Shown here: one piece after another, positions 1 to 9,628 of the stretch | Position numbering within the stretch: the stretch's first letter is position 1 | How the letters are laid out: every line of letters starts with the position of its first letter | DNA from: Paenibacillus pectinilyticus | GTDB lineage: Bacteria > Bacillota > Bacilli > Paenibacillales > NBRC-103111 | Assembly: GCF_001700435.1 (NCBI RefSeq) | Contig: NZ_LYPC01000028.1 | Span: 743,267 to 807,266 of the forward strand | Length of the DNA: 64,000 nucleotides | Direction of reading: 5' to 3' | Program-made: the position numbers and the translations under genes | The notes under the pieces: generated by a model | The model's database searches: none | The model's input: only the letters and a program-made list of their open reading frames with translations | Told to the model about the DNA's origin: nothing

Positions 1-304
1 GATTGATAGGTTTACTTAGTACTATATTCTGGATTTTTTCGTTGTTTGATATTGTACGAGCGATTTGAGATTGATATTGTAATTTCAAATCGAGTATATC
101 CACTAATTTCACGGCATTTGACAATTGCGATTCATATATGCTTTTTGTTATAAGCTGCTTAAAAAATCCCAAAAACAAGAAAGTAGTGATAGTAATAAAT
201 ATTATTAGAAGGACAACTAAACCCCAAATCATCAAAGTTTTAAGTTTGAACTTAGTATTTTTGAAGTATGTGCTATATCGTTTCCCAACCAATATATTTT
301 TCAA
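1..304 (-). CDS. Membrane sensor protein, probable YesM-type histidine kinase, N-terminal part
   Basis: The reading frame is open from a TTG at 304 to the left window edge, giving about 101 residues without a stop. A strong AGGAG site lies about 8 bases before the TTG. The product has a basic start, one hydrophobic segment at about residues 28-50 (WGLVVLLIIFITITTFLFLG), and then a polar extracellular stretch (SQLSNAVKLVDILDLKLQ). This layout is typical of the sensor region of YesM-family kinases or of membrane-bound AraC regulators. The kinase or DNA-binding part lies outside the window, so the exact class is inferred. Confidence 0.6.
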   Translation of the reverse strand, partial: MKNILVGKRYSTYFKNTKFKLKTLMIWGLVVLLIIFITITTFLFLGFFKQLITKSIYESQLSNAVKLVDILDLKLQYQSQIARTISNNEKIQNIVLSKPIN

Positions 305-1487
305 GAAGAAATCTCCTTTCTATGTGAATTTACTGCAAAATATAATTATTATAAATGACTACCACTCTAATTTCTGGAACAGCTCGCTCTATAGATTAGT
401 TATGTCTTTCTCCAATTCGAAAGATTTCGACCGATGCGACATTACATTCAATGCCGTATAGTTGATCAAGCAAACCCTTTGAGAAGTATGCACCGCACAA
501 ATTCCTTCATCGATTGATTATAGAAAAGATAAACCAAGATAAGAAACTAAAAAAAGCTACCCCTCCAATGCTTGTAATTACATTTTTTATTCACGGTAAA
601 AAAGATATAGGGATATATTGGCGGTGGAGTTGAGCATGTTACCAACAATCATGAGGAGCATGATGTATCACTGGATATAAACAAAGAAGTTAATAGTTAA
701 GGCCTTGTCTTCCTGTTCATTTAAGGCTTCGCCATATTAATGGTATTGAATTCATAGACAGATGTAAAGTTATATTTACTGGATTGTTCAGGCGATGCCA
801 AACGTAATTCTTGATGCAATTACTGCATGACTACTTGATTAGTTTAAGCGCGGCTGTATACTGTTAGAAATACAGTTCGATTTCCAATTTTCGCAATCTA
901 CGAATATTTCACCACATTAATCATTATTTCACATCCAATTAAATAATAAAGTTCCGACAATCTGAAAGATCGGAACTTTATAATATTAACGCTTAGATTA
1001 ATTACTAACAATAATGTCACTCAACAGTAATATAGTAATATAAAAAAAGGCTAACAGGACATCGTGCCGGCAGCCTTCTCTTGATATCTATTGAGCTCTA
1101 TGATCGCATGTGTGAACAAGTTACTACATTGGATATTTGCCATGCTTAAACGAAGAGAAGCGTACCTCGAGATGATTTAATTGGAAATCAAACGAAATCA
1201 AAGAAAAACTTTCCAAAGCAATTTTGGAGGGTTATTGGCATGCTCAGTAATTAGTATAGCACCATCTTCTCGCTTTTCTATTGAAAAATCTTGACAAGTT
1301 ATTAGCTGGTTAGCTTAACGCTCTGTCGCTATTCAACTACCTTATCTTCTCAAGAGAAAAAACCACCATACATCATAATGGTTTTATGTTTTTTTATATA
1401 GTCGAATTACAAAGTTGTGAAGATATGTTTTGAGGATCTTATTTCACGAATTACTAGTCGGTAATGGCTAATTACCTCCCTAATAGC
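305..1487. other. Gene-free, decayed region
   Basis: No intact gene is supported here. Short open fragments look like worn coding sequence: a plus-strand piece around 630-703 (GGVEHVTNNHEEHDVSLDIN) and a minus-strand piece around 703-810 (KYNFTSVYEFNTINMAKP, then a stop). Neither could be assigned to a family. Hairpins at 946-981 and about 1350-1395 are the only other structure. Confidence 0.4.
946..981. terminator. Hairpin, possible terminator
   Basis: A perfect 12-bp stem (ATAAAGTTCCGA pairing with TCGGAACTTTAT) has a 12-base loop. No intact gene is adjacent, so it may be left over from a lost gene. Confidence 0.5.
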
Positions 1488-1529
1488 AAAACGAGGCGAC
1501 CGATCAATCCACGGCAGCCTCGTTTTTTT
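1488..1529. terminator. Terminator downstream of the aldo/keto reductase gene
   Basis: The stem AAAACGAGGC / GCCTCGTTTT is followed by seven T on the plus strand and by four T on the minus strand. It overlaps the 3' end of the aldo/keto reductase gene, so it probably works in both directions. Confidence 0.65.
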
Positions 1530-2499
1530 AATCCATACCTCGTAGCTCAACAAAGGCCTGATCATCAAGCATAACGTCTCCAGCGGCACAAGAATCCTCC
1601 AGTTGACTGCTATTTTTGCAACCTGAAATCGGAAAGACAGGAAACGGATGAGCAAGTAAGTAACCAAGAGACACCTGGGTCATCGTTAGATCCAAACGTT
1701 CCGCGATCGATTCGACACTTTTTAGCTTATGTAAGTTTTTTTCATTACAAAGGTTCCATACGTTTTTATTCTCAGGACTAGGTTCGAGTAACATTTCGCT
1801 TTTATATCGGCCGCTAAAAAAGCCTGAGGCCTGTGCATTATAAGGGATTGCAGGCATCCCTGTACGTTCGTGATAAGCAAGCTCATTTTTGTCCAATGTA
1901 ACCAGTGTAGGATCGCTTCCTTGATAATACGAAGCAAGGCTCCATTTAGTTTGGCTGGCAGCAAACCCTTGCAATCCTTTGCTTAATGAATATTGCAGTG
2001 CAGCTTCTATTCGTTCTGACCTCCAATTTGAGCATCCGAAATATCGGATTTTGCCCTTTTGCACCAACGCATTCATCGTATCGATAATGTCTTCTACCGA
2101 CCGCTGTGGGTCATCCCGATGTAGCCAGTACAGATCGATATAATCCGTTTGCAAATGGCGGAGGCTCTGTTCCACGTCGTAATTAATGTCTTCCTGGCTT
2201 AAGCGAGGTATATGCATCGTCTCCAATTCGGGGTGGGCTCCTTTGGTTGCGAGAACTATATGGCTACGGTTATTGCGCGACTTCAACCATTGCCCAATGA
2301 GTTTTTCACTGCGGCTTCGCTCGCCTGGCACCCAATCGGAGTATACTTTAGCGGTATCGAGAAAATTTCCTCCCTTGTCCAAAAAGCGGTCCATCAGTTC
2401 AAAAGAAGTATCCCTACTCACGGTTTCACCTAAATTCGATGTACCTAGGCAAATGACAGATGGCGTTAGTTCTGTACCGGGTATGTTTCTATATCTCAT
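1528..2499 (-). CDS. Aldo/keto reductase
   Basis: A 323-residue NADPH-dependent aldo/keto reductase of the usual TIM-barrel length, probably cytosolic. The catalytic tetrad is visible: Asp and Tyr in NFLDTAKVYSDW, Lys in LATKGAH, and His in YWLHRDD. Further family signatures are GKIRYFGCSNW and, near the C-terminus, PISGCKNSSQLED. A GGAGG site lies 7 bases before the ATG. The gene has its own terminator and is separated from the next operon by a hairpin, so it is likely a single-gene unit. Its location beside glycosidase genes suggests a sugar or sugar-derived aldehyde as substrate, but that is inference. Confidence 0.9.
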   Translation of the reverse strand: MRYRNIPGTELTPSVICLGTSNLGETVSRDTSFELMDRFLDKGGNFLDTAKVYSDWVPGERSRSEKLIGQWLKSRNNRSHIVLATKGAHPELETMHIPRLSQEDINYDVEQSLRHLQTDYIDLYWLHRDDPQRSVEDIIDTMNALVQKGKIRYFGCSNWRSERIEAALQYSLSKGLQGFAASQTKWSLASYYQGSDPTLVTLDKNELAYHERTGMPAIPYNAQASGFFSGRYKSEMLLEPSPENKNVWNLCNEKNLHKLKSVESIAERLDLTMTQVSLGYLLAHPFPVFPISGCKNSSQLEDSCAAGDVMLDDQAFVELRGMD

Positions 2500-2658
2500 T
2501 TTTGACCTCCGTGTTTGTTTATTTTTGTAGAGAAGCCATTTAAATCTTATCTTCTCATATTCTCAAGTCTGTTTACAGGATTAATCAATTTAAACATTCC
2601 GATTGCACCTAACTCTTTTACCATTTAGTTTAATAAAACCCACTCCCCCATCCTAAAA

Positions 2659-2695
2659 ACATAAAAAGAACCAGCTCTTCTGGTTCTTTTTATGT
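2659..2695. terminator. Terminator of the GH43/GH106-like operon
   Basis: A 16-bp stem (ACATAAAAAGAACCAG / CTGGTTCTTTTTATGT) with a 5-base loop. It lies just downstream of the minus-strand GH43 gene and upstream of the reductase. Confidence 0.75.
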
Positions 2696-2742
2696 CACAC
2701 AATCTATTTAACTGAATTGTCCTGCACCATCTGCAATTAAGA

Positions 2743-4320
2743 TTAATATACCTCTCTATAAATAAAATAGTCAAAATCTGCGTGCAATCGAGTTCCACTC
2801 AAGTCTTGAACGCATACGCCAACAAAAGTACCTGTGAAGCGTAACGGAAACGCGGCATCATCCGAAAGATGGCGGATATCAATTTCATTTCCTACTGAAT
2901 GCCAATTTGCTTCCTCAATAGCGTATGCAAATTGCAATTTTTCCCGATTAACTGTCGCTTTGAGTCTAATTGGGGTAACGTCGGGTACCGATACTTCGAT
3001 CTGAAGCAGCTCGTCATATTGACCTTGAACCGTCTGAATGATACCAAGAACCTTTCCCATTTTTTCCTCATGTGTAATCCGCAAGTATACATAATCGTCC
3101 GTATCATAATAAAGGATTAATCCAGCCATTTGCTGAAAATGCTCCGGCTCAAATTCAAATTGAGTTTCAGCCTCAAACCTAAACGACTGTTGTCTTCTTG
3201 CCACAAGACTTTGTCGATGCCATGAGCTCAATGACTCCATCCCCCGCAAACGCAAATACCCTTTTCGTTCCTGCAAAGAGAGCCAACTTGCGTCAGGCTG
3301 AATCCGAAGGGTGTTCCACTGCAGACCTAGCTGTTGCTCATCAAAATCATCCTTCTCCGCTTCGCTTTTGAATGCGTGAATCGGAAGTTGAGGGGCAGTG
3401 ACTTCTACCGATGGACGATTCCCTCCACATTCCAAGCGCAACCACCCATCAACATCCCAAATACATTTCTGAAGAGCCGTCTCTCTACCTAACGTGCAAT
3501 AATGCTCTACAGTGGGTCTAGCGCATAAATGCGCCAAATACCATTCTCCAGTTTGAGTTTCGACCAAGCAACCGTGACCAGCCTTCTGAAGGAGCAGATC
3601 CGGCGCTCCATAGCTTGTCAACATCGGATAATTGGGGTCTATCTCGTACGGCCCAAGTATGGAGGTTGAACGTGCCATCGTGATAGCATGCTCGTATTTC
3701 GTTCCTCCTTCAGCTATCATCAAATAATAGTAGCCATTACGTTTGTATAAATGTGGTCCTTCTGTAAAGCCGAGTTCCGTTCCTTGGAAGATAGTAGACA
3801 CTGGGCCAGTTAATTTGTTTTCATCAACCGAGTACTCTTGAATCACAATGCCTCCGAACTTATTTCTCCCCTTACGGTGATCCCAGATCATGTTGAGTAA
3901 CCATTTACGACCGCTCTCATCATGGAACAAAGAAGGATCGAATCCACTACTGTTTAAATATACTGGTTCTGACCACGGCCCAAGAATGTTCGTTGCGGTT
4001 ACCAAATAATTATGAGTATCCTTGAACGCACCTTTCCGTGATTTTACATCGGTATAAATCAAATAAAATATTCCGTTATCATAGCTTAAACAAGGAGCCC
4101 AGACTCCGCCCGAATTCACATTTCCTAGCATATCCAGTTGAGAAACTCGATTTAACGGATGGGGCAATATCCTCCAGTGAACTAAATCTCTGGAATGGTG
4201 AATCTGGATGCCCGGAAACCACTCAAAGGTAGATGTTGCCAAATAGTAATCATCACCGACACGAATGATGGAGGGATCGGGGTTAAAGCCACGCAAAATT
4301 GGATTCACAATGGTATTCAT
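2743..4320 (-). CDS. GH43 glycosidase, beta-xylosidase / arabinofuranosidase type
   Basis: A 525-residue protein with no signal peptide, so probably cytoplasmic and acting on imported oligosaccharides. The N-terminal five-bladed propeller of GH43 is clear: catalytic base Asp15 in FNPDPS, a second Asp in GFDPSLFHD, and the acid Glu in GFTEGPHLYK. The C-terminal part, from about residue 325, is the beta-sandwich found in XynB-type enzymes (FDEQQLGLQWNTLR). It is the last gene of a run that contains a transporter and the large glycosidase just upstream (27-bp gap). GH43 covers xylosidases and arabinosidases. The exact activity cannot be read from sequence. Confidence 0.88.
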   Translation of the reverse strand: MNTIVNPILRGFNPDPSIIRVGDDYYLATSTFEWFPGIQIHHSRDLVHWRILPHPLNRVSQLDMLGNVNSGGVWAPCLSYDNGIFYLIYTDVKSRKGAFKDTHNYLVTATNILGPWSEPVYLNSSGFDPSLFHDESGRKWLLNMIWDHRKGRNKFGGIVIQEYSVDENKLTGPVSTIFQGTELGFTEGPHLYKRNGYYYLMIAEGGTKYEHAITMARSTSILGPYEIDPNYPMLTSYGAPDLLLQKAGHGCLVETQTGEWYLAHLCARPTVEHYCTLGRETALQKCIWDVDGWLRLECGGNRPSVEVTAPQLPIHAFKSEAEKDDFDEQQLGLQWNTLRIQPDASWLSLQERKGYLRLRGMESLSSWHRQSLVARRQQSFRFEAETQFEFEPEHFQQMAGLILYYDTDDYVYLRITHEEKMGKVLGIIQTVQGQYDELLQIEVSVPDVTPIRLKATVNREKLQFAYAIEEANWHSVGNEIDIRHLSDDAAFPLRFTGTFVGVCVQDLSGTRLHADFDYFIYREVY

Positions 4321-4347
4321 CTGTAATCTCCTATATCTTTATCATAA

Positions 4348-6978
4348 TCAGATCAATCTTACAGGCCCAAGAAGTCCACTAGGTTCTTGCTGCGCAAATG
4401 CCGATAAGAAATCGGGCTGCTCTTTCACCAACGTATTCGTAACCTCGATAACTAGCTTGTTTTTGCCCTCTTTGATTAAGCCATGAATCTCAACGCGGTA
4501 AGGCGGACAAATGCGTACGCCTGCTTCCTCACCGTTGATCCACACTTGCGTCGTCTCATAGACCTCACCTAAGTCTAAAATTGCTTGGTCAGCAGACTCG
4601 TTCCATTCAAATTCCGTCTCATAACGGAATGTGCCTGTAAATCGAGGTAAATAACTAGGCCCACTCATATTCGTTAAAGCCCCCAGCTTTCCCCATTCCT
4701 TAAAATGAGGATAATGCTCAGACTCTGCAGTGGATACCTTCCATTCGCCCTTTAGCTCAACTCCAGAGCCAACTGTACTCTGCGGCAATGCATCATAACC
4801 TTCAAGGGCAGTACCATGCAGCAGTACGATTGACTCATACGGATGAAGAACGACCTCCACCACATTCCCCCAAGTTGCTTGCAAACGAGTCAACTGATTA
4901 CTAAATGCATCATAAGCATATACATCACCTTGGACAGGCAAAGTTACTTGCCTACGAATCGTTTGATGCGGATGCTCGTTAAAGAACATAAAAACATCTA
5001 ACCCGTCATGCAAATAGTGGTAGTTCCGAAGATACGGCGCGTGTTCGTCGACGCTAATCTCATAATGTCCGTCAGCAGTAAGCACTTGTGCCAGATTTTC
5101 TAAAGCAACAACCTTTACATTCTGGTGATTGGCAAGGAAAGCTAGTTCGGCAGTAACTTCAGTGCCCTCGCTAGCTCGTACCGGTAGTCCGTCTACAATT
5201 CGAACTGCTAGCCCTTGTTCCGAAAACGTCACCAAACGACGAATCATCGCCGTGGGAAGAGCTTCGGCATAGGGTACGATAAGGCATTGGAAATCCTCAT
5301 TATTAACGTGCAGTTTGTTGTTTATCACGCTTGCTGCTCCTAGAAGAATGTCGATAGGTAGTACATCGCAGTCGATCTGATGCTGCATTAATTGCTTCAC
5401 TGGCTTTTGGAAATACATTGCTTCTCCAGACCATTCAGCTTCAGCATGATAAACGACAGCAGCAGAAGCTATATGCCTTCCACCTGAAATCAGGTGGCTA
5501 ATCCGATTCATATATTGATTTAAATGCTTGTAATAGCGGTACTGCGGATTTTTCCCACCTGCATACATATGCGGCGGACAATCCGGATCTGGAGCTTTTT
5601 GAGAAAAAGCATGCGGAACAAAATAATTGACACCGCGGACTAACATATGGTCTGTAAGCCATTTCATTAGCTTCAAGCCTTCTGTCCAGCCATATGCCCC
5701 ATACATTTCACACATTGTTCTACCTTGTTTTTTGGGGTCGTTATGTGCTAGTGATACGCCAAGCTTCGCGAGGCCGTAGTGGAAAAATTCGCTATCGGTC
5801 TCCCCCGCCGGCCATCGGAAAGGCAATTCATCGAAGCCCGGGACGATCTGCCACATCACCACATCAATTCCTGACATATCTTGTCCTCCTAACGAACGGA
5901 AGAAATGTCCGGCGCCAGGTCCAAGTCTCGCATGCACGTTGTTGTCCTCAAGCACATGCCCGATATATTCTACCCCACGGGCTCTGCACCACTCTCCGAT
6001 TTGGTTGCAAAAGTTATCCGCGTAAAGCTTACTGACGATATTCATATAAGTGTAACGTACGATATTGGACTGTTGACCCGTGTCCTGCCAGATAAGATAT
6101 AGAACCCTACGATAATCCTTCCCTAATGCCTGCTCAAATAGGTCCGGCATTTCACTGCTCCAAGGAAGTGGCACTCCTTTTTTACCAGGTCTTGAATGGA
6201 AGTCAAATGTCGTCTTATCGTTATAAAATCCAGGCTCGTCAGAGAAGAAACCAGCAAACGTCTTTCCAAAATCTTCCTTGTAGCGTTCATACATAGCTTC
6301 ATAGACCTTGTCGAGTAGAATACGAACGGAATCTCGGTCTAGCGGGTTCAGATAATCTTCCTGCTGTAGGCTGCCGCCATCCTTATTTTCAGACATAATA
6401 AATACGCGCCAGTACCCTTCAGGAATATCCCAATAGAGGATACCGTCTTGCACAAGATCAGTAATGTCGATACTTCCATCAAGTAAATCTCCAGTCGAAG
6501 GATCTCGGCGTACCGCGACAACGGAGATTAATTTATTTTTGCCAGTTGCTCGCTCGGTGTGAGATATCGTTGGTCTGAGCCCACGCAGTAACAAAGTATC
6601 CAGCAGCAGGGAAGCTCCTTGTGCAGGACCGAGGGTATCGATGTAGCGTTCAGCCAAAAATTTGCGATGGAGCTCCTTCGGAGCCTCCTTCACCTTCCCC
6701 GCAGCATGGCCAGTTGGAAAATGATCATCGTCCAGCAGCCATACTTTCATTCCGCGATTCCGAGCCTCATCCATAATAATGTCCATATCTGTCCACCATT
6801 TTGGGCCAAGAAAATCCGGATGAGGACGAGCTTCAATACATACTGCTCTGATGCCCGATTCATGTACTCGGGCAATCTCTTCACGAATCACTTCTTCTTC
6901 CTCACCATGTTGCCAGAGAAAAGGAAGGATATAATTATGTTCTTGACCCTCAAGTACTTCCTTAAGACGATTACTCAT
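4348..6978 (-). CDS. Large glycoside hydrolase, GH106/GH2-like architecture
   Basis: The product has 876 residues. I chose the ATG at 6978 because AGGGGG lies about 9 bases before it; an in-frame upstream start at 7023 has no such site. It begins with an alpha/beta barrel-like region (LPFLWQHGEEEEVIREEI, GFFSDEPGF) and ends with a galactose-binding-like beta-sandwich (ILDLGEVYETTQVWING, then PPYRVEIHGLIKEGKNKLV). This resembles the big rhamnosidase-like enzymes of GH106 and related unclassified groups. No signal peptide is seen. It sits between a binding protein and a GH43 gene, so it likely trims an imported plant-derived oligosaccharide. The family call is tentative. Confidence 0.65.
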   Translation of the reverse strand: MSNRLKEVLEGQEHNYILPFLWQHGEEEEVIREEIARVHESGIRAVCIEARPHPDFLGPKWWTDMDIIMDEARNRGMKVWLLDDDHFPTGHAAGKVKEAPKELHRKFLAERYIDTLGPAQGASLLLDTLLLRGLRPTISHTERATGKNKLISVVAVRRDPSTGDLLDGSIDITDLVQDGILYWDIPEGYWRVFIMSENKDGGSLQQEDYLNPLDRDSVRILLDKVYEAMYERYKEDFGKTFAGFFSDEPGFYNDKTTFDFHSRPGKKGVPLPWSSEMPDLFEQALGKDYRRVLYLIWQDTGQQSNIVRYTYMNIVSKLYADNFCNQIGEWCRARGVEYIGHVLEDNNVHARLGPGAGHFFRSLGGQDMSGIDVVMWQIVPGFDELPFRWPAGETDSEFFHYGLAKLGVSLAHNDPKKQGRTMCEMYGAYGWTEGLKLMKWLTDHMLVRGVNYFVPHAFSQKAPDPDCPPHMYAGGKNPQYRYYKHLNQYMNRISHLISGGRHIASAAVVYHAEAEWSGEAMYFQKPVKQLMQHQIDCDVLPIDILLGAASVINNKLHVNNEDFQCLIVPYAEALPTAMIRRLVTFSEQGLAVRIVDGLPVRASEGTEVTAELAFLANHQNVKVVALENLAQVLTADGHYEISVDEHAPYLRNYHYLHDGLDVFMFFNEHPHQTIRRQVTLPVQGDVYAYDAFSNQLTRLQATWGNVVEVVLHPYESIVLLHGTALEGYDALPQSTVGSGVELKGEWKVSTAESEHYPHFKEWGKLGALTNMSGPSYLPRFTGTFRYETEFEWNESADQAILDLGEVYETTQVWINGEEAGVRICPPYRVEIHGLIKEGKNKLVIEVTNTLVKEQPDFLSAFAQQEPSGLLGPVRLI

Positions 6979-7085
6979 AATTTTAAGCCCCCTAATATCA
7001 GCCGGGATTGTTTCAATCCCCATCTTGGATGGAAATATCCGCCCGACTCCAATGAGAAGCCGCGCGGATATTTAGCACTCACAAC

Positions 7086-8678
7086 TTATTTTTTAACTTT
7101 TGCATACCAATCTCTAGCACGCTTCGTAACCTCTTCGCCGCCCGATTTGTTCCATTTTTCTACAAACTCATCAAACTTACTGATCGGGAACTGTCCTGTA
7201 ATGATCTTGCTAGCGTACTCAATATAGAGTGTACGATTGTTGATATCTGGGAACCCGTCATAGACACTTGCCGGCATTCCATCTCCAGCAATGACTTTCG
7301 CATACTTCTGAGCATCCTTCATGATTTGAACGGTTTGATCAATCTCCCACATTCTGTCTTCCGATGCAGTGCTCTTTAAGAGATTACTTGTAAAATCAAG
7401 CGTTGAAATTTTGGAATAAGGATCAAGAATAAGATTTTCTTGGGTACTCTTGTCATCCGGTAATTTGACGGCTTTTCCATCCTTCATCGTATAGTGCATG
7501 CCTTCAACACCAAGGTACAAAGCATTCCAATTCTTTTTGTCATACATATTGTTCAGTAACTTTAACGTTGCCATCAATTTCTTTTGATCTTTATTGTTCT
7601 TTACAACCCACGCTGGAGGTGTGAACCGCTTCCAGGTATAGAAGCCCTTGTATCCTTGAACTTCTGGTAGTGGAAGTGAAGCAAAAGTACCTTTCACACC
7701 GCTGTTCTTTTGCAAATTATCCAAATAAAGATTGGTTTGTTCTGCCCAGTGAAAGTAGTTTCCTACTTTGTTAGCTGCAACCTTTCCGTCCCACTTCGCT
7801 TTATCGTTTAGCAAGGATTCTTTATCTATTAATCCGTCTTTGTACAGCTTGGAGATGAACTCTAGAGCAGCTTTCATATTCGGTGATACTGCGGAATATG
7901 TTAATTTGCCATCGTATAGATCCCAATCCGGATAGCCTTCAAACATAGCTACACCATACATCGCAAACAGTTGATCCATCCAGCGCGCTTCTTGACGACC
8001 GCCAGTTGGAAGCTCGTCTTTCTGTCCGTTGCCGTTAGGATCCTTATCCCGGAATGCTTCCAAAACCTTAACATAATCGTCTTGGGTCTTCGGCATCTGT
8101 AAGCCCAGTTTGTCTAACCAATCTTGTCGGATCATCCCCGAGTATCTTCCGTAATCGACCATGCCAGGGATATAATAAATTTTGCCTTGGCCCGTTGGGT
8201 CATTCGCTTTCACAATGTCCCACATATCCTTCGGAATAGCTGCCCATAAATTAGGCGCATATTTCGGCAGCAAATCGGTCAGATCGGCGATAGCTCCGTT
8301 TTTTGCTAAACTATTTTCGAGACCCTGCTGGGGTAAAAACAAATCGGGCAGTTCACCGGAAGCAATTTTTAGATTTAACTGATTTAAATAAGCAGTTCCA
8401 CCATTCCATTCCACATACGGGCTAATCACGCCTACGCCTAATTTTTCTTTATAAAATTCATACAATTTGCTGCCTTTTTCGGTTGGTTTATACCCAATGT
8501 TTGTTCCCCAAACTTCAATATCTACAATATCTTCGGCTTTCGCAGTTGCCTCCTGGTTCGGCTTAGCCGACGAAGTAGCTGCACTTTCGGATGAATTCGT
8601 TTTGTCGCTACAGCCTGTCACGACTGTAAACGCAAGAGCACTGACGGTCGCGAGTACCCCAAGCTTTTTAATGACCAT
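7086..8678 (-). CDS. Sugar ABC transporter substrate-binding lipoprotein
   Basis: A 530-residue extracellular binding lipoprotein. It has a signal peptide ending in the lipobox VTGC (Cys about residue 23) and a Ser/Thr/Ala-rich linker. The length and motifs such as KASGELPDLFLPQQGLE match the LipO/YtcQ group used with LplB and YtcP permeases. It follows two such permeases in the same direction, so the three form one importer. The C-terminus (EEVTKRARDWYAK) is nearly the same as that of the binding protein at 12991-14547, so the two are paralogues. The sugar is unknown. Confidence 0.9.
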   Translation of the reverse strand: MVIKKLGVLATVSALAFTVVTGCSDKTNSSESAATSSAKPNQEATAKAEDIVDIEVWGTNIGYKPTEKGSKLYEFYKEKLGVGVISPYVEWNGGTAYLNQLNLKIASGELPDLFLPQQGLENSLAKNGAIADLTDLLPKYAPNLWAAIPKDMWDIVKANDPTGQGKIYYIPGMVDYGRYSGMIRQDWLDKLGLQMPKTQDDYVKVLEAFRDKDPNGNGQKDELPTGGRQEARWMDQLFAMYGVAMFEGYPDWDLYDGKLTYSAVSPNMKAALEFISKLYKDGLIDKESLLNDKAKWDGKVAANKVGNYFHWAEQTNLYLDNLQKNSGVKGTFASLPLPEVQGYKGFYTWKRFTPPAWVVKNNKDQKKLMATLKLLNNMYDKKNWNALYLGVEGMHYTMKDGKAVKLPDDKSTQENLILDPYSKISTLDFTSNLLKSTASEDRMWEIDQTVQIMKDAQKYAKVIAGDGMPASVYDGFPDINNRTLYIEYASKIITGQFPISKFDEFVEKWNKSGGEEVTKRARDWYAKVKK

Positions 8679-8749
8679 TCCAAGTTTCCCCCTAATAGTT
8701 GAAATCGTATATGTTCCAAGACTCTATGAGCCGTAAAACCAATGTAAGC

Positions 8750-9628
8750 TTACCCTTTCACAGAACCGAGCATAGCTCCTTTAACGAAGTACTTTTGCAA
8801 GAACGGATATACCGCGACAACAGGAATCATGGCAAAAATAACCGTTACCGCCCGAAGTGTGCGCTCATTATAAGCTAAACCAGCTGTAGAGACGGCTCCC
8901 GTGACCAAGACGTTATCGTCCGTGATGAATTGACGAATCTTGATTTGCAGCGGAAATAAATTCGTATCTTGCAAGAACATCAATGGATGCTGGAACTGGT
9001 TCCACAACACAACACCGTAGAATAAAGCCAACGTGGCTAACACGGCCTTAGAAAGCGGAAGTACGAATTGGAACAGCATGCGGAAATATCCGCATCCTTC
9101 TATGAACGCAGCTTCCTCCAACTCCTTGGAAAACTGCTTGAAGAATGTGCGCATAATGATTAAATTAAATGGATTTAAGATATGGGGGATGATTAACACC
9201 AATGGGTTATTGTAAAGCCCGATACCTTTAACTGTCAGAAAATAAGGAACAAGCGGCGCTTTGAAGATCATTGCAATCACGACACCGATCATAATGACTG
9301 GCCCCCAGCGAAATTCCGTTTTCGACAATGGGTATGCAAGAAGGGCCGTGACAAGCAGCGCCAAAATCGTTCCAATTACTGTTGTGCCCAGCGTCAAAAA
9401 GAACGACTTCCATAGGTCGGGACGATACATCATAAAATCCCAGGAAGCGAGCGTAAATTCCTTCGGCCAGATGGTGACCAGATTCATATCCACCATCCGT
9501 TTAGAACTGAACGATGTCGAGAGCACAGAAAGCAGTGGTATCATTGCTATAACGGATACAAGCAGGAGGATAATTGTAACGACTGAACCGAATAGTTTTT
9601 CCCCTCTAGATTCAAGCATGCTTACCAC
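8750..9628 (-). CDS. ABC sugar importer permease, YtcP/MalG type
   Basis: About 292 residues with six likely membrane segments, starting with VVTIILLLVSVIAMIPLLSV. The permease signature EAAFIEGCGYFRMLFQFVLP (the EAA loop) contacts the ATPase. The C-terminus KYFVKGAMLGSVKG is characteristic of the YtcP group. It starts with GTG and overlaps the upstream permease by 7 bp. An in-frame ATG at 9619 is an alternative start. No ATPase gene is present, so a shared MsmX-like ATPase encoded elsewhere is expected. Confidence 0.9.
   Translation of the reverse strand: MVSMLESRGEKLFGSVVTIILLLVSVIAMIPLLSVLSTSFSSKRMVDMNLVTIWPKEFTLASWDFMMYRPDLWKSFFLTLGTTVIGTILALLVTALLAYPLSKTEFRWGPVIMIGVVIAMIFKAPLVPYFLTVKGIGLYNNPLVLIIPHILNPFNLIIMRTFFKQFSKELEEAAFIEGCGYFRMLFQFVLPLSKAVLATLALFYGVVLWNQFQHPLMFLQDTNLFPLQIKIRQFITDDNVLVTGAVSTAGLAYNERTLRAVTVIFAMIPVVAVYPFLQKYFVKGAMLGSVKG

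Noticed and set aside
138..461. Plus-strand open frame of 107 codons
   Set aside because: It is antisense to the better-supported minus-strand sensor start (TTG 304 with AGGAG, membrane segment), and has no ribosome site.
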